NCBI GenBank assembly: GCA_039707655.1
Contig: CM077676.1
Coordinates: forward strand, 236,631,366 to 236,695,365
DNA length: 64,000 bases
Reading direction: 5' to 3'
Source: Elymus sibiricus
Lineage: Eukaryota > Streptophyta > Magnoliopsida > Poales > Poaceae
Under the pieces are notes generated by a model, which saw only the letters and a program-made list of their open reading frames with translations, did not search any database and was not told where the DNA came from. Positions 1-11,122 of the stretch are shown one piece after another. The position numbers and the translations under genes are program-made. How positions within the stretch are numbered: the stretch's first letter is position 1; each line of letters begins with the position of its first letter.

Positions 1-1344
1 GCCCCGTAGCCGCTTGCCCGAGCTCACCCGAGAACCGCCGCCGCCACGGCTCAACGCCGGCGGCCCTGCCGGCCTCCCCTGCCCGTTCCAGTGCCGTAGA
101 TGGACGCGGGGCGAAACGCTTGTTCGAACGCAGCCGAAAAAGCCCGAAACGATGGCCCGTAGCGAAATCCCGGTCGGCTCCGGCGAGGAACCGCCGTGTT
201 CGAGCTCGCCGGTGGCGTGTTTCCGGCAACGCCGACGTGGCGGCCGACGTGGCCTGCCCGGTGACGCTGACAGTGGGTCCCAGGCCGCTGTTTGACCGCG
301 TTGACTACGGTCAACACGGGTTACTGTTCACTATAGACGCTGACGTGTGGGCCCTCTCCGGTTAACAGTCTAATTAAACCGTTTTTAGTTAAAACTTAAT
401 CTAATTAGTTAATAGGTCACTGACAGGCTGGGCCCACCAGTTATTTAACTCTGTTTAGTTTAAAATTAACCCTGGATTAACTTCTGGGTATGACAGGTGG
501 GTCCCGCAGGTCAGGTTTGACCTGACCAGTCGGTTTGACCCGCTGACGTCGTAGTGACGTCAGGCTGACGTAGTATTAGTATTTTTTGTTATTTTCTAAT
601 TTATTTTAAATTTCAGAAAAATGCTAAAAACTTTGAAAAATCGTAGAAATTAAACCGTAGCTCGGATCGAAAAACTTTCTACATGAAAGTTGCTCAGAAT
701 TTCGAGACGAATTCGAATACGCCCGCCGTTTATTTGTCACAGGCCCACAAATACCTGAACATGGATCTGTCCCCTCCGGTTCAGTATATCGAAGTCAGCC
801 TAAACGCCGGGAAAATATCCTAGATATTTTCCTGATTCGTCTGCGACATATAGCAATGCATTAGGTCACCACTAACACTGCATATTGCCATGCCATGCAT
901 ATGTGTTGCATTAATTGCCTTTATTTATTGTTTCCTCCCCCTCTTCTTCTCCGATAGCCCCCGAGACCGACGCAGCTGAGGAGACAGGCGACACCACTAA
1001 CGATCCCTCCTTTGCCGCAGAGCTTCCAGGCAAGCAACCCTCCTTGACACATGCCTATATCACCTATTTTCTCTCCCTCCTGCTTGCATTAGAATTTGCT
1101 GCTGCTGTTGATCTATCCTATTCTGATGCATAGCCTGTCCTTGTAACTGTTATTGATACATGCCTGTTATCCAAAATGCTTAGAATAGGTTGGATGGTAG
1201 TGAACCATTTGTGGCCCCTCTCCCTTGCTGTAGTTGCCCCGCTTTAGTATCTGTGTCCCGATCGATGTGATCGAATGGACTGAGAACTTCACAACACCAC
1301 ACCCCCCTAAGTTGCTCGACTCTACAGAGCCGGCATCGAGTGCC

Positions 1345-1547
1345 GAGGGTGATACCTCTTATCTCACATCGATGATGCCTCTGTAGTACAGCTAATCGGT
1401 TCTGGGATATCGAGGGTGATTCCTCTTCCCCATCTCCGACAAAGCTTCTGTCGTGCAACCCTGCTAGTGTGAATACCATCGAGGGTGATTCCTCCGGGTT
1501 CACTTTGACGGGAACATCGAGTTGGAATCCCACGAGGGTGATTCCTC
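1345..1547 (+). repeat. Four short imperfect repeats with hairpin potential
   Basis: GAGGGTGATTCCTC (first copy GAGGGTGATACCTC) occurs at 1345-1358, 1412-1425, 1481-1494 and 1534-1547. Each copy can fold on itself (GAGG with CCTC). Spacing is 67, 69 and 53 bases. Function is unknown. Confidence 0.7.
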
Positions 1548-2639
1548 AGATTCCTTCTTGATGTGATAGACACACGGTTACTTTACTTTACTAATGTTAC
1601 TTACCTGTTGCCCCTTTACTGTTACTGTTAATGTGGGACTGAAGGGACAGGTGGTACCACCCGGTAGAGGTGGACCTGAGATCCCGACAGCCCCTGGGAA
1701 GACGGGTTGACCTAGAGGGTACCCACGAGATATTTACGAGGCGCGGCCGGGCAGGCGAACCGTGGGCCTGGCCCTTGCCGCAAGTCATCGAGACGGGGCG
1801 ATGGGACCACAGAGTGTTGAGCAACCGATTGTCACCGCGAGATCCAAACGCACTAATGGGATAGGATATGTAATCTGAGTAGGCCTCTGGCCTTTTCGCG
1901 CTAACCAGCACGTGGGAATAATATGGGTACTCGGCATCGTAGTATCAGCCGAAGTTCTTCAGACGTCAGCGGTTGAGCGGCACGCGCCCGGGTTGGACCG
2001 TGAAAGCCTGCGCTTGTATTAAGGGGGCTAGGTCTGCTCCCGGCCGTCCTCGCAACGCGCAGGAGTGCAAAGGGCGATGGGCCCAAGACCCTTGAGCGCT
2101 TAGGATGTAGACCGGCGTGCTGGCCTCTCTGATGAGCCTAGGTAGGGCTACGACATGTCGATAGTCCAAGGCCGGGCATCGACTGAGCAAGTGTGTCCGG
2201 CCAGAGTCATCGAACGTGTTGGGTAAGTTGGTGCACCCCTACAGGGAAGTATATCTATTCGAATAGCCGTGTCCACGGTAACAGGACGCTTGGAAAATAT
2301 CCCGATCTTCTACAACTAGAAATGGGTTGAATATATTGGCTCCGGGATTGCTTTCTCGCAGGGAGTCGAGGAAGGATCTCTGGGCGATGTTGATACTTGT
2401 TGCTACTACTATACTTATGAACTAATCTGTACTCTTCTAATGCTGCAAGACCCAGAAGATGCTAGTCTTCGATAGGCTAGGCTTTTCTCTCTATTCTGGC
2501 ACTTCTGCAGCCAAGTCCACATATACAGCCTTCCTTTGATAATGTTGCATATTTAGAATAGATCTGATGTAAGTCTTGCTGAGTACTTTGGATGAGTACT
2601 CACGGTTGCTTTGCTTCCCTTTTTCCCCATACCCGATTG

Positions 2640-2756
2640 ATGAGACCAGACGACGGAGCCCCGGAGCCAGCTGCCCCAGCAGTCGACGACGACTACTACC
2701 ACTACTACCCCTCCGGATACTACTACTACGAGGAGCCCTCCGACGACCAGGAGTAG
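2640..2756 (+). CDS. Tyr/Asp-rich micro-ORF near the 3' end of LTR A
   Basis: An ATG-started 38-codon ORF ends at TAG 2754-2756. The peptide begins with an Ala/Pro-rich stretch and ends in tyrosine runs followed by an acidic tail (EEPSDDQE). The composition is driven by GAC/TAC triplet repeats, so this may be an expanded microsatellite or the 3' end of a coding sequence captured by the LTR. I see no initiation signal or homologue, and translation is unproven. Confidence 0.2.
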   Translation: MRPDDGAPEPAAPAVDDDYYHYYPSGYYYYEEPSDDQE

Positions 2757-3057
2757 TTAGGAGGCATCCAGGCAAGAGGCCTGCGCCTTTCGATCCAGTG
2801 TTTTTATTTTGCCCCGCCTTCTTAAAGGCCTATCTGTTTAACTTTGTGTCTGTACTCAGATACCTGATGCTTCCGCTGATGCTTGTATGACATCGAGCTT
2901 ATGTATTCGAGCCCTCGAGGCCCCTGGCTTGTAATATAAAGCTTGTATTATTTTATTTGTGTTTAGAGTTGTGTTGTGATATCTTCAAGTGAGTCCTTAG
3001 GCTTGATCGTTTGCATTTGCGTGTATGATTAGTGCACGATTAAGCCGGGGCGTCACA

Positions 3058-3671
3058 CTTTGCAAGAATAAAACTAGGAGTACTTTGTGAGAATAAAACT
3101 ATGAGTAATTTGCAAGATGATAAAAGTTAATTCTAGTAGAGAGCGTTTTGTAACACAAAGAGAAAGATTTGTCCCTAGGCAATCGATAACTAGACCGGTA
3201 ATCATTATTGCAATTTTATATGAGGGAGAGGCATGAGCTAACATACTTTCCATACTTGGATCATATGCACTTATGATTGGAACTCTAGCAAGTATCTGCA
3301 ACTACCAAAGATCATTAAGGTAAAACCCAACCATAGCATTAAGTAACAAGTCCTCTTTACTCCCATACGCAACAACCCCCTTACTCGGGTGTAAGCTTCT
3401 GTCACTCTAGCCGCCCACTATAAGAGAATAATGAACGTATTGCAAACCCTACAGCGGGAATCCCACATGCTTGCACGACACGGAGGGCACCATAGGACAG
3501 CACCAAAATAAAACATACAACTCAAACCAATCACGATCATCAATCAACCCATAGGACAAAACGAATCTACTCAAACATCATAGGATTGCCACACATCATT
3601 GGATAATAATATATAGTGTTAAGCACCATGTTTAAGTAGAGATTACAGTGGGGAGAAGAGGTGTTACACCG
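3058..3671 (-). repeat. Element B, left fragment of a minus-strand LTR
   Basis: This piece joins directly to 11128 when element D and its duplicated CACCG are removed: the left side ends GTGTTACACCG and the right side continues CTGCATAGAGG. The combined piece is an LTR read on the minus strand, starting at 11841. Its left end is cut by element A, so the original terminus is not in the window. No coding sequence is seen. Confidence 0.75.
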
Positions 3672-5352
3672 TGATAGGTCTCCAACGTATCTATAATTTA
3701 TGAAGTATTCATGCCATGTTTATTATAGTTTTGTATGATTTTGGTGCACTTTTATATGGCTTTTATATGATTTTTATGGACTAACATATTGACCTAGTGC
3801 CAAGTGCCAGTTGTTGTTTTCTGCTTGTTTTTGGTTTTCCAGAAAATTCATATCAAATGAAGTCCAAATGCAGCGAAATTTTTTGATGATTTTTTCTGGA
3901 AGGAAATGGACCCAGGAAGCTTCGGGAAGCAGCAGAAGAGCCATAGGGGCCCCACGAGCCACCTGGGCACGCCTGCCCCCCCCCCTAGGCGCGCCCTGGT
4001 GCCTCGTGGGCCCCCTGTGGCACCTCTTTGCGTGATTCCAACGCTGAAAAATCATATATATTCAGAAAACCCCGAAAGTTAACCTAGATGAGTTTTTACG
4101 TAGCCGCAAGCCTCTGTACCTCCACGATCTCATCTACAGCCCTTTTCCGGCACCCTGCTGGAGGGGGGAATCATCACCGGAGGCCATCTTCATCATCCCG
4201 GCGGTCTCCATGATGAGGAGGGAGTAGTTCACCCTCGGGGCTGAGGGTTTGTACCAGTAGCTATGTGTTTGATCTCTCTCTCTCGTGTTCTTGATTTGGC
4301 ACAATCTTGATGTATCACGAGCTTTGTTAATATAGTTGGATCATATGGTGTTTCTTCCCTCTATATCCTTGTTGTGATGAATCGAATCTTTTCCCTTTGA
4401 GGTTTCGTTATTGTCGGATTGAATATTTCAGATTTGAGAACACTTGATGTATGTCTTGCATATGAATACCCATGGTGACAATGGGGTATTATATTGATTC
4501 ACTTGATATATGTTTTGGCACTCAACTCGCGGATTCCCGAGGTGACATTGGGGTAATCTATGCATAGGGGTTGATGCACGTTTTCATTATCTTTTCTCCG
4601 ATAGAAACTTTGGGGTGCTCCTTGGAGTTCTTTGTCTGGATTGAATATTATGATTATGAAGTTGTTTGATGCGTATCGTATAATCAACTCACGGATACTT
4701 GTGGTGACATTGGAGTATCTAGGTAACATTAGAGTTGGTTGATGTGTATCATATGGTGTTATTTTAGTACGAACTATAGGGCTGTTTGTGACACTTATAG
4801 GAATAGCTCAACAGATTGATCGGAAAGAATAACTTTCAGGTGGTTTCGTACCCTACAAACAATTTCTATCTTATGTTCTCCGCTAATAGGAACTTGGGAG
4901 TGATTCTTTATTGCACGTTGAGGGATGGTTATATGATCCGATTATATTAGCACTGTTGAGAGATTGCACTAGTGAAAGTATGAACCCTAGGCCTTGTTTT
5001 CAAGCATTGCAATACCGTTTGTGCTCACTTTTGTTACTTGATACCTTGATGTTTTTATATTTTCAGATAACAAAAACCTATATCTACTATCCATACTACA
5101 CTTTTATCACCATCTCTTCTCCGAACTAGTGCACCTATACAATTTACCATTGTATTGGGTGTGTTGGGGACATAAGAGATTTCTTGTATTTGGTTGCAGG
5201 GTTGTTTGAGAGATACCATCTTCAACCTATGCCTCCGACGGATTGATAAAACTTAGGTCATCCACTTGAGGGAAAATTGCTACTGTCCTACAAAACTCTG
5301 CGCCTGGAGGCCCAACATGAGTCTACAAGAATAAGTTGTGTAGTAGACATCA
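3672..5352 (+). repeat. 5' LTR of element D
   Basis: Starts TGATAGGTCTCC and ends TAGTAGACATCA. It matches 9454-11122 almost throughout with scattered substitutions and small indels. The first ~30 bases resemble those of the C/G/L LTR family, after which the sequences diverge. Confidence 0.93.
3951..4010. promoter_or_regulatory. Long GC-rich hairpin upstream of the LTR TATA-like box (D)
   Basis: Arms of about 24 bases (CCCACGAGCCACC... and its near complement ending ...GCCTCGTGGG, roughly three mismatches) surround a C-rich loop. A TATATAT box lies at 4055-4061, 44 bases beyond the hairpin. The 3' LTR keeps the structure at about 9733-9788 with a shorter C tract. A regulatory or structural role is inference. 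Confidence 0.6.
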
Positions 5353-5362
5353 AGCTCTTTTC

Positions 5363-5380
5363 TGGCGCCGTTGCCGGGGA
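5363..5380 (+). other. Primer-binding site, tRNA-Asp (D)
   Basis: TGGCGCCGTTGCCGGGGA lies ten bases after the 5' LTR. It complements the 3' end of plant tRNA-Asp including CCA, as I recall that tRNA, and is the minus-strand primer site. Confidence 0.85.
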
Positions 5381-5477
5381 GGTGAGTGCTTGAAGGTATA
5401 TCTTTAGATCTTGCAATAAAATCTTTTAGTTTCTTGTTTTATCACTAGTTTGGTTTATAAAAGAAAACTACAAAAAA

Positions 5478-6383
5478 ATGGAATTGAGGTTGCCACATAT
5501 TATTCATCTTTATAATGTCTTTCGTGAAAATGATGGAAAGGAAAATTGTTCTCAATTGATAGAAGAAGAATTCAATAAAATGTTTGGCATAAAATATTTG
5601 AATGATGAGAAAGATTGCAATGTTGCTAGTATGAATTCTATGAATATCCATGATGCTAGTGATATGCAAAGCTACAAGCTTGGGGATGCTATGTTTGATG
5701 AAGATGATATTTTTAGTCCCCCAAGTTTTGATGAGAATATTTATTATGATGATGGCATGCCTCCTATTTATGATGATTATAATGATAAAAGTGGATTTGG
5801 TGAGGTCATGACTTTATTTAGTGATGAATCCACTATTTTGGAAGAGGTCCCAATTGATTGTGACAACAAAGTTGCTATCTATGATGATTATGGTGATGAC
5901 ATGTATGCTATGAAGAATAATGATAACTATGAAACTTGTCATCGCGATTTTAATTTTCAATTGGATTATGCTAATCAAGTATTTCATGATAGTTATTTTG
6001 TTGAGTTTGCTCCCACTATTATGAATGAGAAAAAATTAGCTTATGTGGAGAGAAATAAAAATTCTATGCTTATGTATCATGACAAGAATGCTTTGTGTGA
6101 TGGATATGTTGTTGAAATTATTCATGATGATACTGAAAATTATTATGAGAGAGGATCATATGCTTGTAGGTGTTGCAATAATATCAAGTTTCCTCTCTAT
6201 GTGTTGAAAGTTTTGAAGTTATGCTTGTTTTGCCTTCCTATGCTAGTTGATTCTTGCTCTCATAAACTATTTGCTCACAAAATCCCTATGCATAGGAAGT
6301 GGTTTAGGCTTAAATGTGCTAGTCATATGCTTCATGATGCTCTCTTTGTGTTTCAATTCTTACTTTTATGTGAGCATCATTGA
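5478..6383 (+). CDS. Acidic retrotransposon ORF of unknown function (element D)
   Basis: A 301-residue intact ORF starts about 100 bases after the primer-binding site, the first ATG in a suitable position, and is the only long ORF of element D. The N-terminal two thirds is rich in Asp, Glu, Asn and Tyr, with repeated YDDY/YDD motifs (around residues 90-160). The C-terminal third is basic and hydrophobic, with Cys-rich and Leu-rich stretches that could be membrane-associated. A GFGEV-type motif near residue 106 resembles a segment of the gag-protease protein of element L at about 61,975, so the ORF may descend from the same polyprotein or an envelope-like region. No zinc knuckle, protease, RT or integrase motif is present. 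I do not recognise a function; persistence without stops suggests either recent insertion or a retained role. Confidence 0.6.
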   Translation: MELRLPHIIHLYNVFRENDGKENCSQLIEEEFNKMFGIKYLNDEKDCNVASMNSMNIHDASDMQSYKLGDAMFDEDDIFSPPSFDENIYYDDGMPPIYDDYNDKSGFGEVMTLFSDESTILEEVPIDCDNKVAIYDDYGDDMYAMKNNDNYETCHRDFNFQLDYANQVFHDSYFVEFAPTIMNEKKLAYVERNKNSMLMYHDKNALCDGYVVEIIHDDTENYYERGSYACRCCNNIKFPLYVLKVLKLCLFCLPMLVDSCSHKLFAHKIPMHRKWFRLKCASHMLHDALFVFQFLLLCEHH

Positions 6384-6486
6384 AATCATCATGCCTAGCT
6401 AAAAAGGCATTAAAGAAAAGCGCTTGTTGGGAGACAACCCAATATTTATACCTACTGTTTTTGTGTGTCCACATGAATAATCTACT

Positions 6487-7950
6487 GTGGTAATCATGTT
6501 TTATATTTTTTCTTTCAATAATGTGCCAAGTAAAGCCTTTGGGATTGTGTGGATGCTTCTTGATTTGATTATGTGCAAAAACAGAAACTTTTGCGTCCAC
6601 TGCTGGAATTTCTATTCTGTACTGGAGCGTGAGAAAATTCTAAAATTTTTACACAGTATTGGGTTACAAATTATTTATGTTTTCCTAATTTTTCAGAATT
6701 TTTGAAGGTACAAAAGTATGGTTTTTAAATCGCTCATTACATGCTGTTCTGTTTTTGACAGATTCGGTTTTCGGTGCATAGTTTGCTTGTTTTAGTGTTT
6801 CCATAGCTTATATTATGAGATATAAATTGTGGAAATGATAGAATACAGTAGGCATTATGTTAGAACTGTTATGAATCTTGTCTTGACAGTACCTAAGTGG
6901 ATGATTTATTTTTATCATACTAACCTATCTCACAAGTTCCGTTAAGTTTTGTGTGATTGAAGTTTTCAAGTTTTGGGTGAGATATCGATATGAGGAGAAT
7001 AAGGAATGGCAAGACCCTAAGCTTGGGGATGCCCAAGGCACCCCAAGGTAATACTCAAGGAAGATCAAAGCAACTAAGCTTGGGGATGCCCCGGAAGGCA
7101 TCCCCTCTTTCGTCTTCAACATTATCGGTAACCTCACTTGGAGCTATATTTTTATTCGTCACATAATATGAGTTTTGCTTGGAGCATCATTTTATTTCAT
7201 TGAGATTTGATTCCTGTTATCAATAATCATGTTTTGTGTCTTTTAGTTCAATAAAATGCCAATTATAGCCTTTACCATGCTCAGTTTGCAAGTTCATGTG
7301 TTGCTGTTTGAAAACAGAAAGATTTCTGTTATGTCCAGAATATTACTGAATAGTAAGAACATGATAAAAATCTGAAATTTTTACACAGTAAGCATGCATG
7401 AGTTCTATGTCACATGGTAATTTTTCAGAATTTTTGGAGTTAGGGAAGTATGAATTTTAAATCCCCCTTTACAGACTGTTCTGTTTTGACAGATTGCTGT
7501 TATAGTTGCATTGTTTGCATATGTTTGCTTGTTTAATGTTTCTATTTGTGGATAGGAGTATTAAATATGCAGAGGCATTTAGTATGCAATGTTTAATTAT
7601 AATTTTTGTGATTTGTTACAGTAGAGAATGTTAAGGTTTTGAGTTGATTTATACTAACTTATCTCACGAGTTCTTGTTGAGTTTTGTGTGGATGAAGTTT
7701 TTAAGATTTAGGAGAAGCCATGATATGAGAGGAATTAAGGAGACACAAGAGCTCAAGCTTGGGGATGCCCAAGGCATCCCAAGTTAATATTTCAAGAAGT
7801 CTCAAGCATCTAAGCTTGGGGATACCCCGGTAGGCATCCCACCTTTCTTCTTCAACAATTATCGGTTAGTCTTGGTTGAGCCTAAGTTTTTGCTTCTTCA
7901 CATGATGTGTGTTATTATTGGAATGTCATTTTATTTTGTTTTCTTTGCTG
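6487..7950 (+). repeat. Divergent tandem duplication in the D internal region
   Basis: Two units of about 0.7 kb (roughly 6487-7200 and 7201-7950) follow the same order of landmarks: a CAGAAA stretch, a TTTTTACACAG motif, TTTTTCAGAATTTTT, TGACAGATT, TATCTCAC, then two hairpins built on AAGCTTGGGGATGCC, then TTATCGGT. Elements C and L have a single unit. The copies are clearly diverged, so the duplication is old relative to the D insertion. Before it, 6384-6486 holds a conserved downstream motif (GCCTAGCTA... then GCGCTTGTTGGGAG). Confidence 0.7.
7082..7105. other. Perfect 9-bp hairpin in D (conserved in C and L)
   Basis: GGGGATGCC at 7082-7090 pairs perfectly with GGCATCCCC at 7097-7105 around a six-base loop. 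It is preceded by TAAGCTT, so the left arm repeats the polypurine-tract motif next to the 3' LTR. A weaker partner hairpin lies at about 7024-7043, and a second pair in the duplicated unit at about 7761-7780 and 7818-7840. Confidence 0.75.
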
Positions 7951-9453
7951 TTTGAATAAAATACTTAAGATCTGAAATTTTTAAATGAGAGAGAGTCCTC
8001 ACATAGCTACCTATTTACTTAACTACTCATTTGGTCTTCACTTATATCTTCTTGGAGTAGTTTGTCATTCACTCTTGTTCTTCACTTATATCCTATGAGT
8101 AAATTGTTGAAATGAATTGAATATCATAAAGTTGAAATTTATATGCTTCATATGCTTGTCCCATGGGGAGTAGTGACTTCACATACAAGAAGTATAAGTG
8201 GTAAAATTTATTGAAAGTTAACAAACATAGCATTGGTCACTTGAACAATTCATGAAAGAATTTTGAAGGAAGAGAAATTTCACATATAAATATACTATCT
8301 TGGACATCTTCTATGATTGTGAGCCCCCATTAATTATTTTCAAGCTTGATCAAGTAGTTGACATTGGACAAGGAAGACAACGTAATGAGTTATGTTTGTT
8401 TATATTCACATAGAAGTTATATTGTCACGGATCCTCTAACATGTGGTGCTTGCTTAGGATCTTTTGCTAGCCAAAAATTTGTACTAAGTAGAGATACTAC
8501 TTGTGCATCCAAAAACCCTTAAACCCAGTTTCTTGACATGAGTGTCCACTATATCTACCTATGGATTGAATAAGATCCTTCAAGTAAGTTGTCATCGGTG
8601 CAAAAAGCAATAAAAATTGCTCCTAAAATATGTATGATCTTTTATTGCAAGGGAAAATAAGCGTTGTACGAACTTGTGATAGTAAAGAAATAAATGTGAC
8701 GGACTGCATAATAAAGGTTGCTATCACAAGGGCCAATATAACGTGACGTTCCTTTGCATTAAGGGCTTGTGCATCCAACAACAAAAAGTGCATGACAACC
8801 TCTGCTTCCCTCTACGAAGGGCCTATCTTTTACTTTTCTGTATTTACTTTTCTGTATTTGCTTTTATGCAAGAGTCATTAATGTTCATCCCTATTCCGCT
8901 CTATTTATTCTTTAGTTGGCAAGCATTATGTGGTAGGGAAAGATCCAGGCACATATATCCAGTTGAATATAGGTGATCATGAGTTATTATTGTTGACATT
9001 ATCCCTAAGATAAATAAGTTGGGAGGCAAAACATTAAGCCCCTATCTTCCTATGTGTTTGATTGAAATGGTTTGTTCTAAAAATATGCTTTGAGTGTCAG
9101 CAATCATGGAAGACTAAATGATGGTTGAGTATGTGGAATTTGCTAGATCAAAGCTCTTACATAGACCCTTCTTGAAAATAAGATGAATTGTAATTGTTTG
9201 ATGACTGAGAACATAGTTTGTTAGTTTTCAAGAAAGTTTATAGCCTATACTTTAAACATGTGAATAGCTTGCTACTTGATCATGAGAAGTTTTATGAGAT
9301 GAGCTACTGATTATGATATATATTGATGCTAGAAAAAGTGATTGAAATTATTATTGATCAAACTTATGCACTATGCTAGCATTCACACTTCATAAATTAT
9401 TTCTTTTATCATTTACCTACTCGAGGATGAGCAGGAATTAAGCTTGGAGATGC
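7951..9453 (+). other. D internal 3' non-coding region and polypurine tract
   Basis: AT-rich sequence without a convincing ORF. It contains dispersed CTTCACTTATAT motifs (for example near 8038 and 8080) like those arrayed in L and C. Immediately before the 3' LTR, 9439-9453 carries TAAGCTTGGAGATGC, the likely polypurine tract for plus-strand priming. Confidence 0.65.
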
Positions 9454-11122
9454 TGATATGTCTCCAACGTATCTATAATTTATGAAGTATTCATGCCATG
9501 TTTATTATAGTTTTGTATGATTTTGGTGCACTTTTATATGGCTTTTATATGATTTTATGGACTAACATATTCACCTAGTGCCCAGTGCTAGTTGTTGTTT
9601 TCTGCTTGTTTTTGGTTTTCCAGAAAATCCATATCAAATGAAGTCCAAATGCAGCGAAACTTTTTGATGATTTTTTCTGGAAGGAAACGGACCCAGGAAA
9701 CTTCAGGGAAGCAGCAGAAGAGCCACAGGGGCCCCACGAGCCACCTGGGCACGCCTGCCCCCCCAGGCGCGCCCTGGTGCCTCGTGGGTCCCCTGTGGCA
9801 CCTCTTCGCGTGATTCCTGAAAAATCATATATATTCAGAAACCCTTGAAAGTTAACCTAGATGAGTTTTTACGCCCCCGCAAGCCTCTGTACCTCCACGA
9901 TCTCATCTACAGCCCTTTTTCAGCACCCTGTCGGAGGGGGAATCATCACCGGAGGCCATCTTCATCATCCCGGCGGCCTCCATGATGAGGAGGGAGTAGT
10001 TCACCCTCGGGGCTGAGGGTTTGTACCAGTAGCTATGTGTTTGATCTCTCTCTCGTGTTCTTGATTTGGCACAATCTTGACGTATCGCGAGCTTTGTTAA
10101 TATAGTTGGATCATATGGTGTTTCTTCCCTCTCTATCCTTATTGTGATGAATCGAATCTTCTCCCTTTGAGGTTTCGTTATTGTCGGATTGAATATTTCA
10201 GATTTGAGAACACTTGATGTATGTCTTGCATATGAATACCCGTGGTGACAATGGGGTATTATATTGATTCACTTGATATATGTTTTGGCCCTCAACTCGC
10301 GGATTCCCGAGGTGACATTGGGGTAATCTATGCATAGGGGTTGATGCACATTTTCATTATCTTTTCTCCGATAGAAACTTTGGGGTGCTCCTTGGAGTTC
10401 TTTGTGTGGATTGAATATTATGATTATGAAGTTGTTTGATGCATATCATATAATCAACTCACGGATACTTGTGGTGACATTGGAGTATCTAGGTGACATT
10501 AGAGTTGGTTGATGTGTATCATATGGTGTTATTTTAGTACGAACTCTAGGGTTGTTTGTGACACTTATAGGAATAGCTCAATAGATTGATCGGAAAGAAT
10601 AACTTTCAGGTGGTTTCGTACCCTACAAACAATCTCTATCTTATGATCTCCGCAAATAGGAACTTGGGAGTGATTCTTTATTGCACATTGAGGGATGGTT
10701 ATATGATCCAATTATATTAGCATTGTTGAGAGATTGCACTAGTGAAAGTATGAACCCTAGGCCTTGTTTTCAAGCATTGCAATACCGTTTGTGCTCACTT
10801 TTTTTACTTGGTACCTTGCTATTTTTATATTTTTAGACTACAAAAACCTATATCTACTATCCATACTACTCTTTTATCACCATCTCTCCGCCGAACTAGT
10901 GCACCTATACAATTTACCATTGTATTGGGTGTGTTGGGGACACAAGAGATTTCTTGTATTTGGTTGCAGGGTTGTTTGAGAGATACCATCTTCAACCTAC
11001 GCCTCCCACGGATTGAAAAACCTTAGGTCATCCACTTGAGGGAAAATTGCTACTGTCCTACAAAACTCTGCGCTTGGAGGCCCAACACGAGTCTACAAGA
11101 ATAAGTTGTGTAGTAGACATCA
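9454..11122 (+). repeat. 3' LTR of element D
   Basis: Starts TGATATGTCTCC and ends TAGTAGACATCA, followed by the CACCG target duplication at 11123-11127. Small differences from the 5' copy include a shorter C tract in the promoter-proximal hairpin. Confidence 0.93.

Larger units (their letters stand above)
1..3057 (+). repeat. Element A: 3' portion of a long Gypsy-type LTR
   Basis: The stretch ends in GGGGCGTCACA at 3057, a typical LTR end whose terminal bases would mirror a TGTGACGCCCC start lying outside the window. The next bases (from 3058) belong to another LTR, so A was inserted there; CTTTG at 3058-3062 is a possible target-site duplication whose partner is out of view. No gag or pol sequence is visible. 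The module CTATTCGAATAGCCGTGTCC at 2255-2274 is also found in the LTRs of element F, which suggests related lineages. The first 350 bases are GC-rich and the middle AT-rich. Family is not named because I could not verify it. Confidence 0.7.
3672..11122 (+). mobile_element. Element D: complete non-autonomous Gypsy-like LTR retrotransposon
   Basis: Two direct LTRs (3672-5352 and 9454-11122) bound an internal region of about 4.1 kb. The element is flanked by the 5-bp duplication CACCG (3667-3671 and 11123-11127), proving insertion into the minus-strand LTR B. A primer-binding site for tRNA-Asp follows the 5' LTR. The only sizeable ORF (5478-6383) is not gag, protease, RT or integrase, so replication must depend on another element. 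The internal non-coding part contains a divergent tandem duplication and paired hairpins shared with elements C and L. Confidence 0.93.

Noticed and set aside
14..365. Overlapping GC-rich ORFs on both strands at the window start
   Set aside because: No recognisable domain, several frames open at once because of GC content, and the region belongs to LTR A.
5363..5380. tRNA gene at primer-binding sites
   Set aside because: Only the 18-base complement of a tRNA 3' end is present; no cloverleaf surrounds it here or at 16334, 22359, 39296, 46570, 57448 or 60385.
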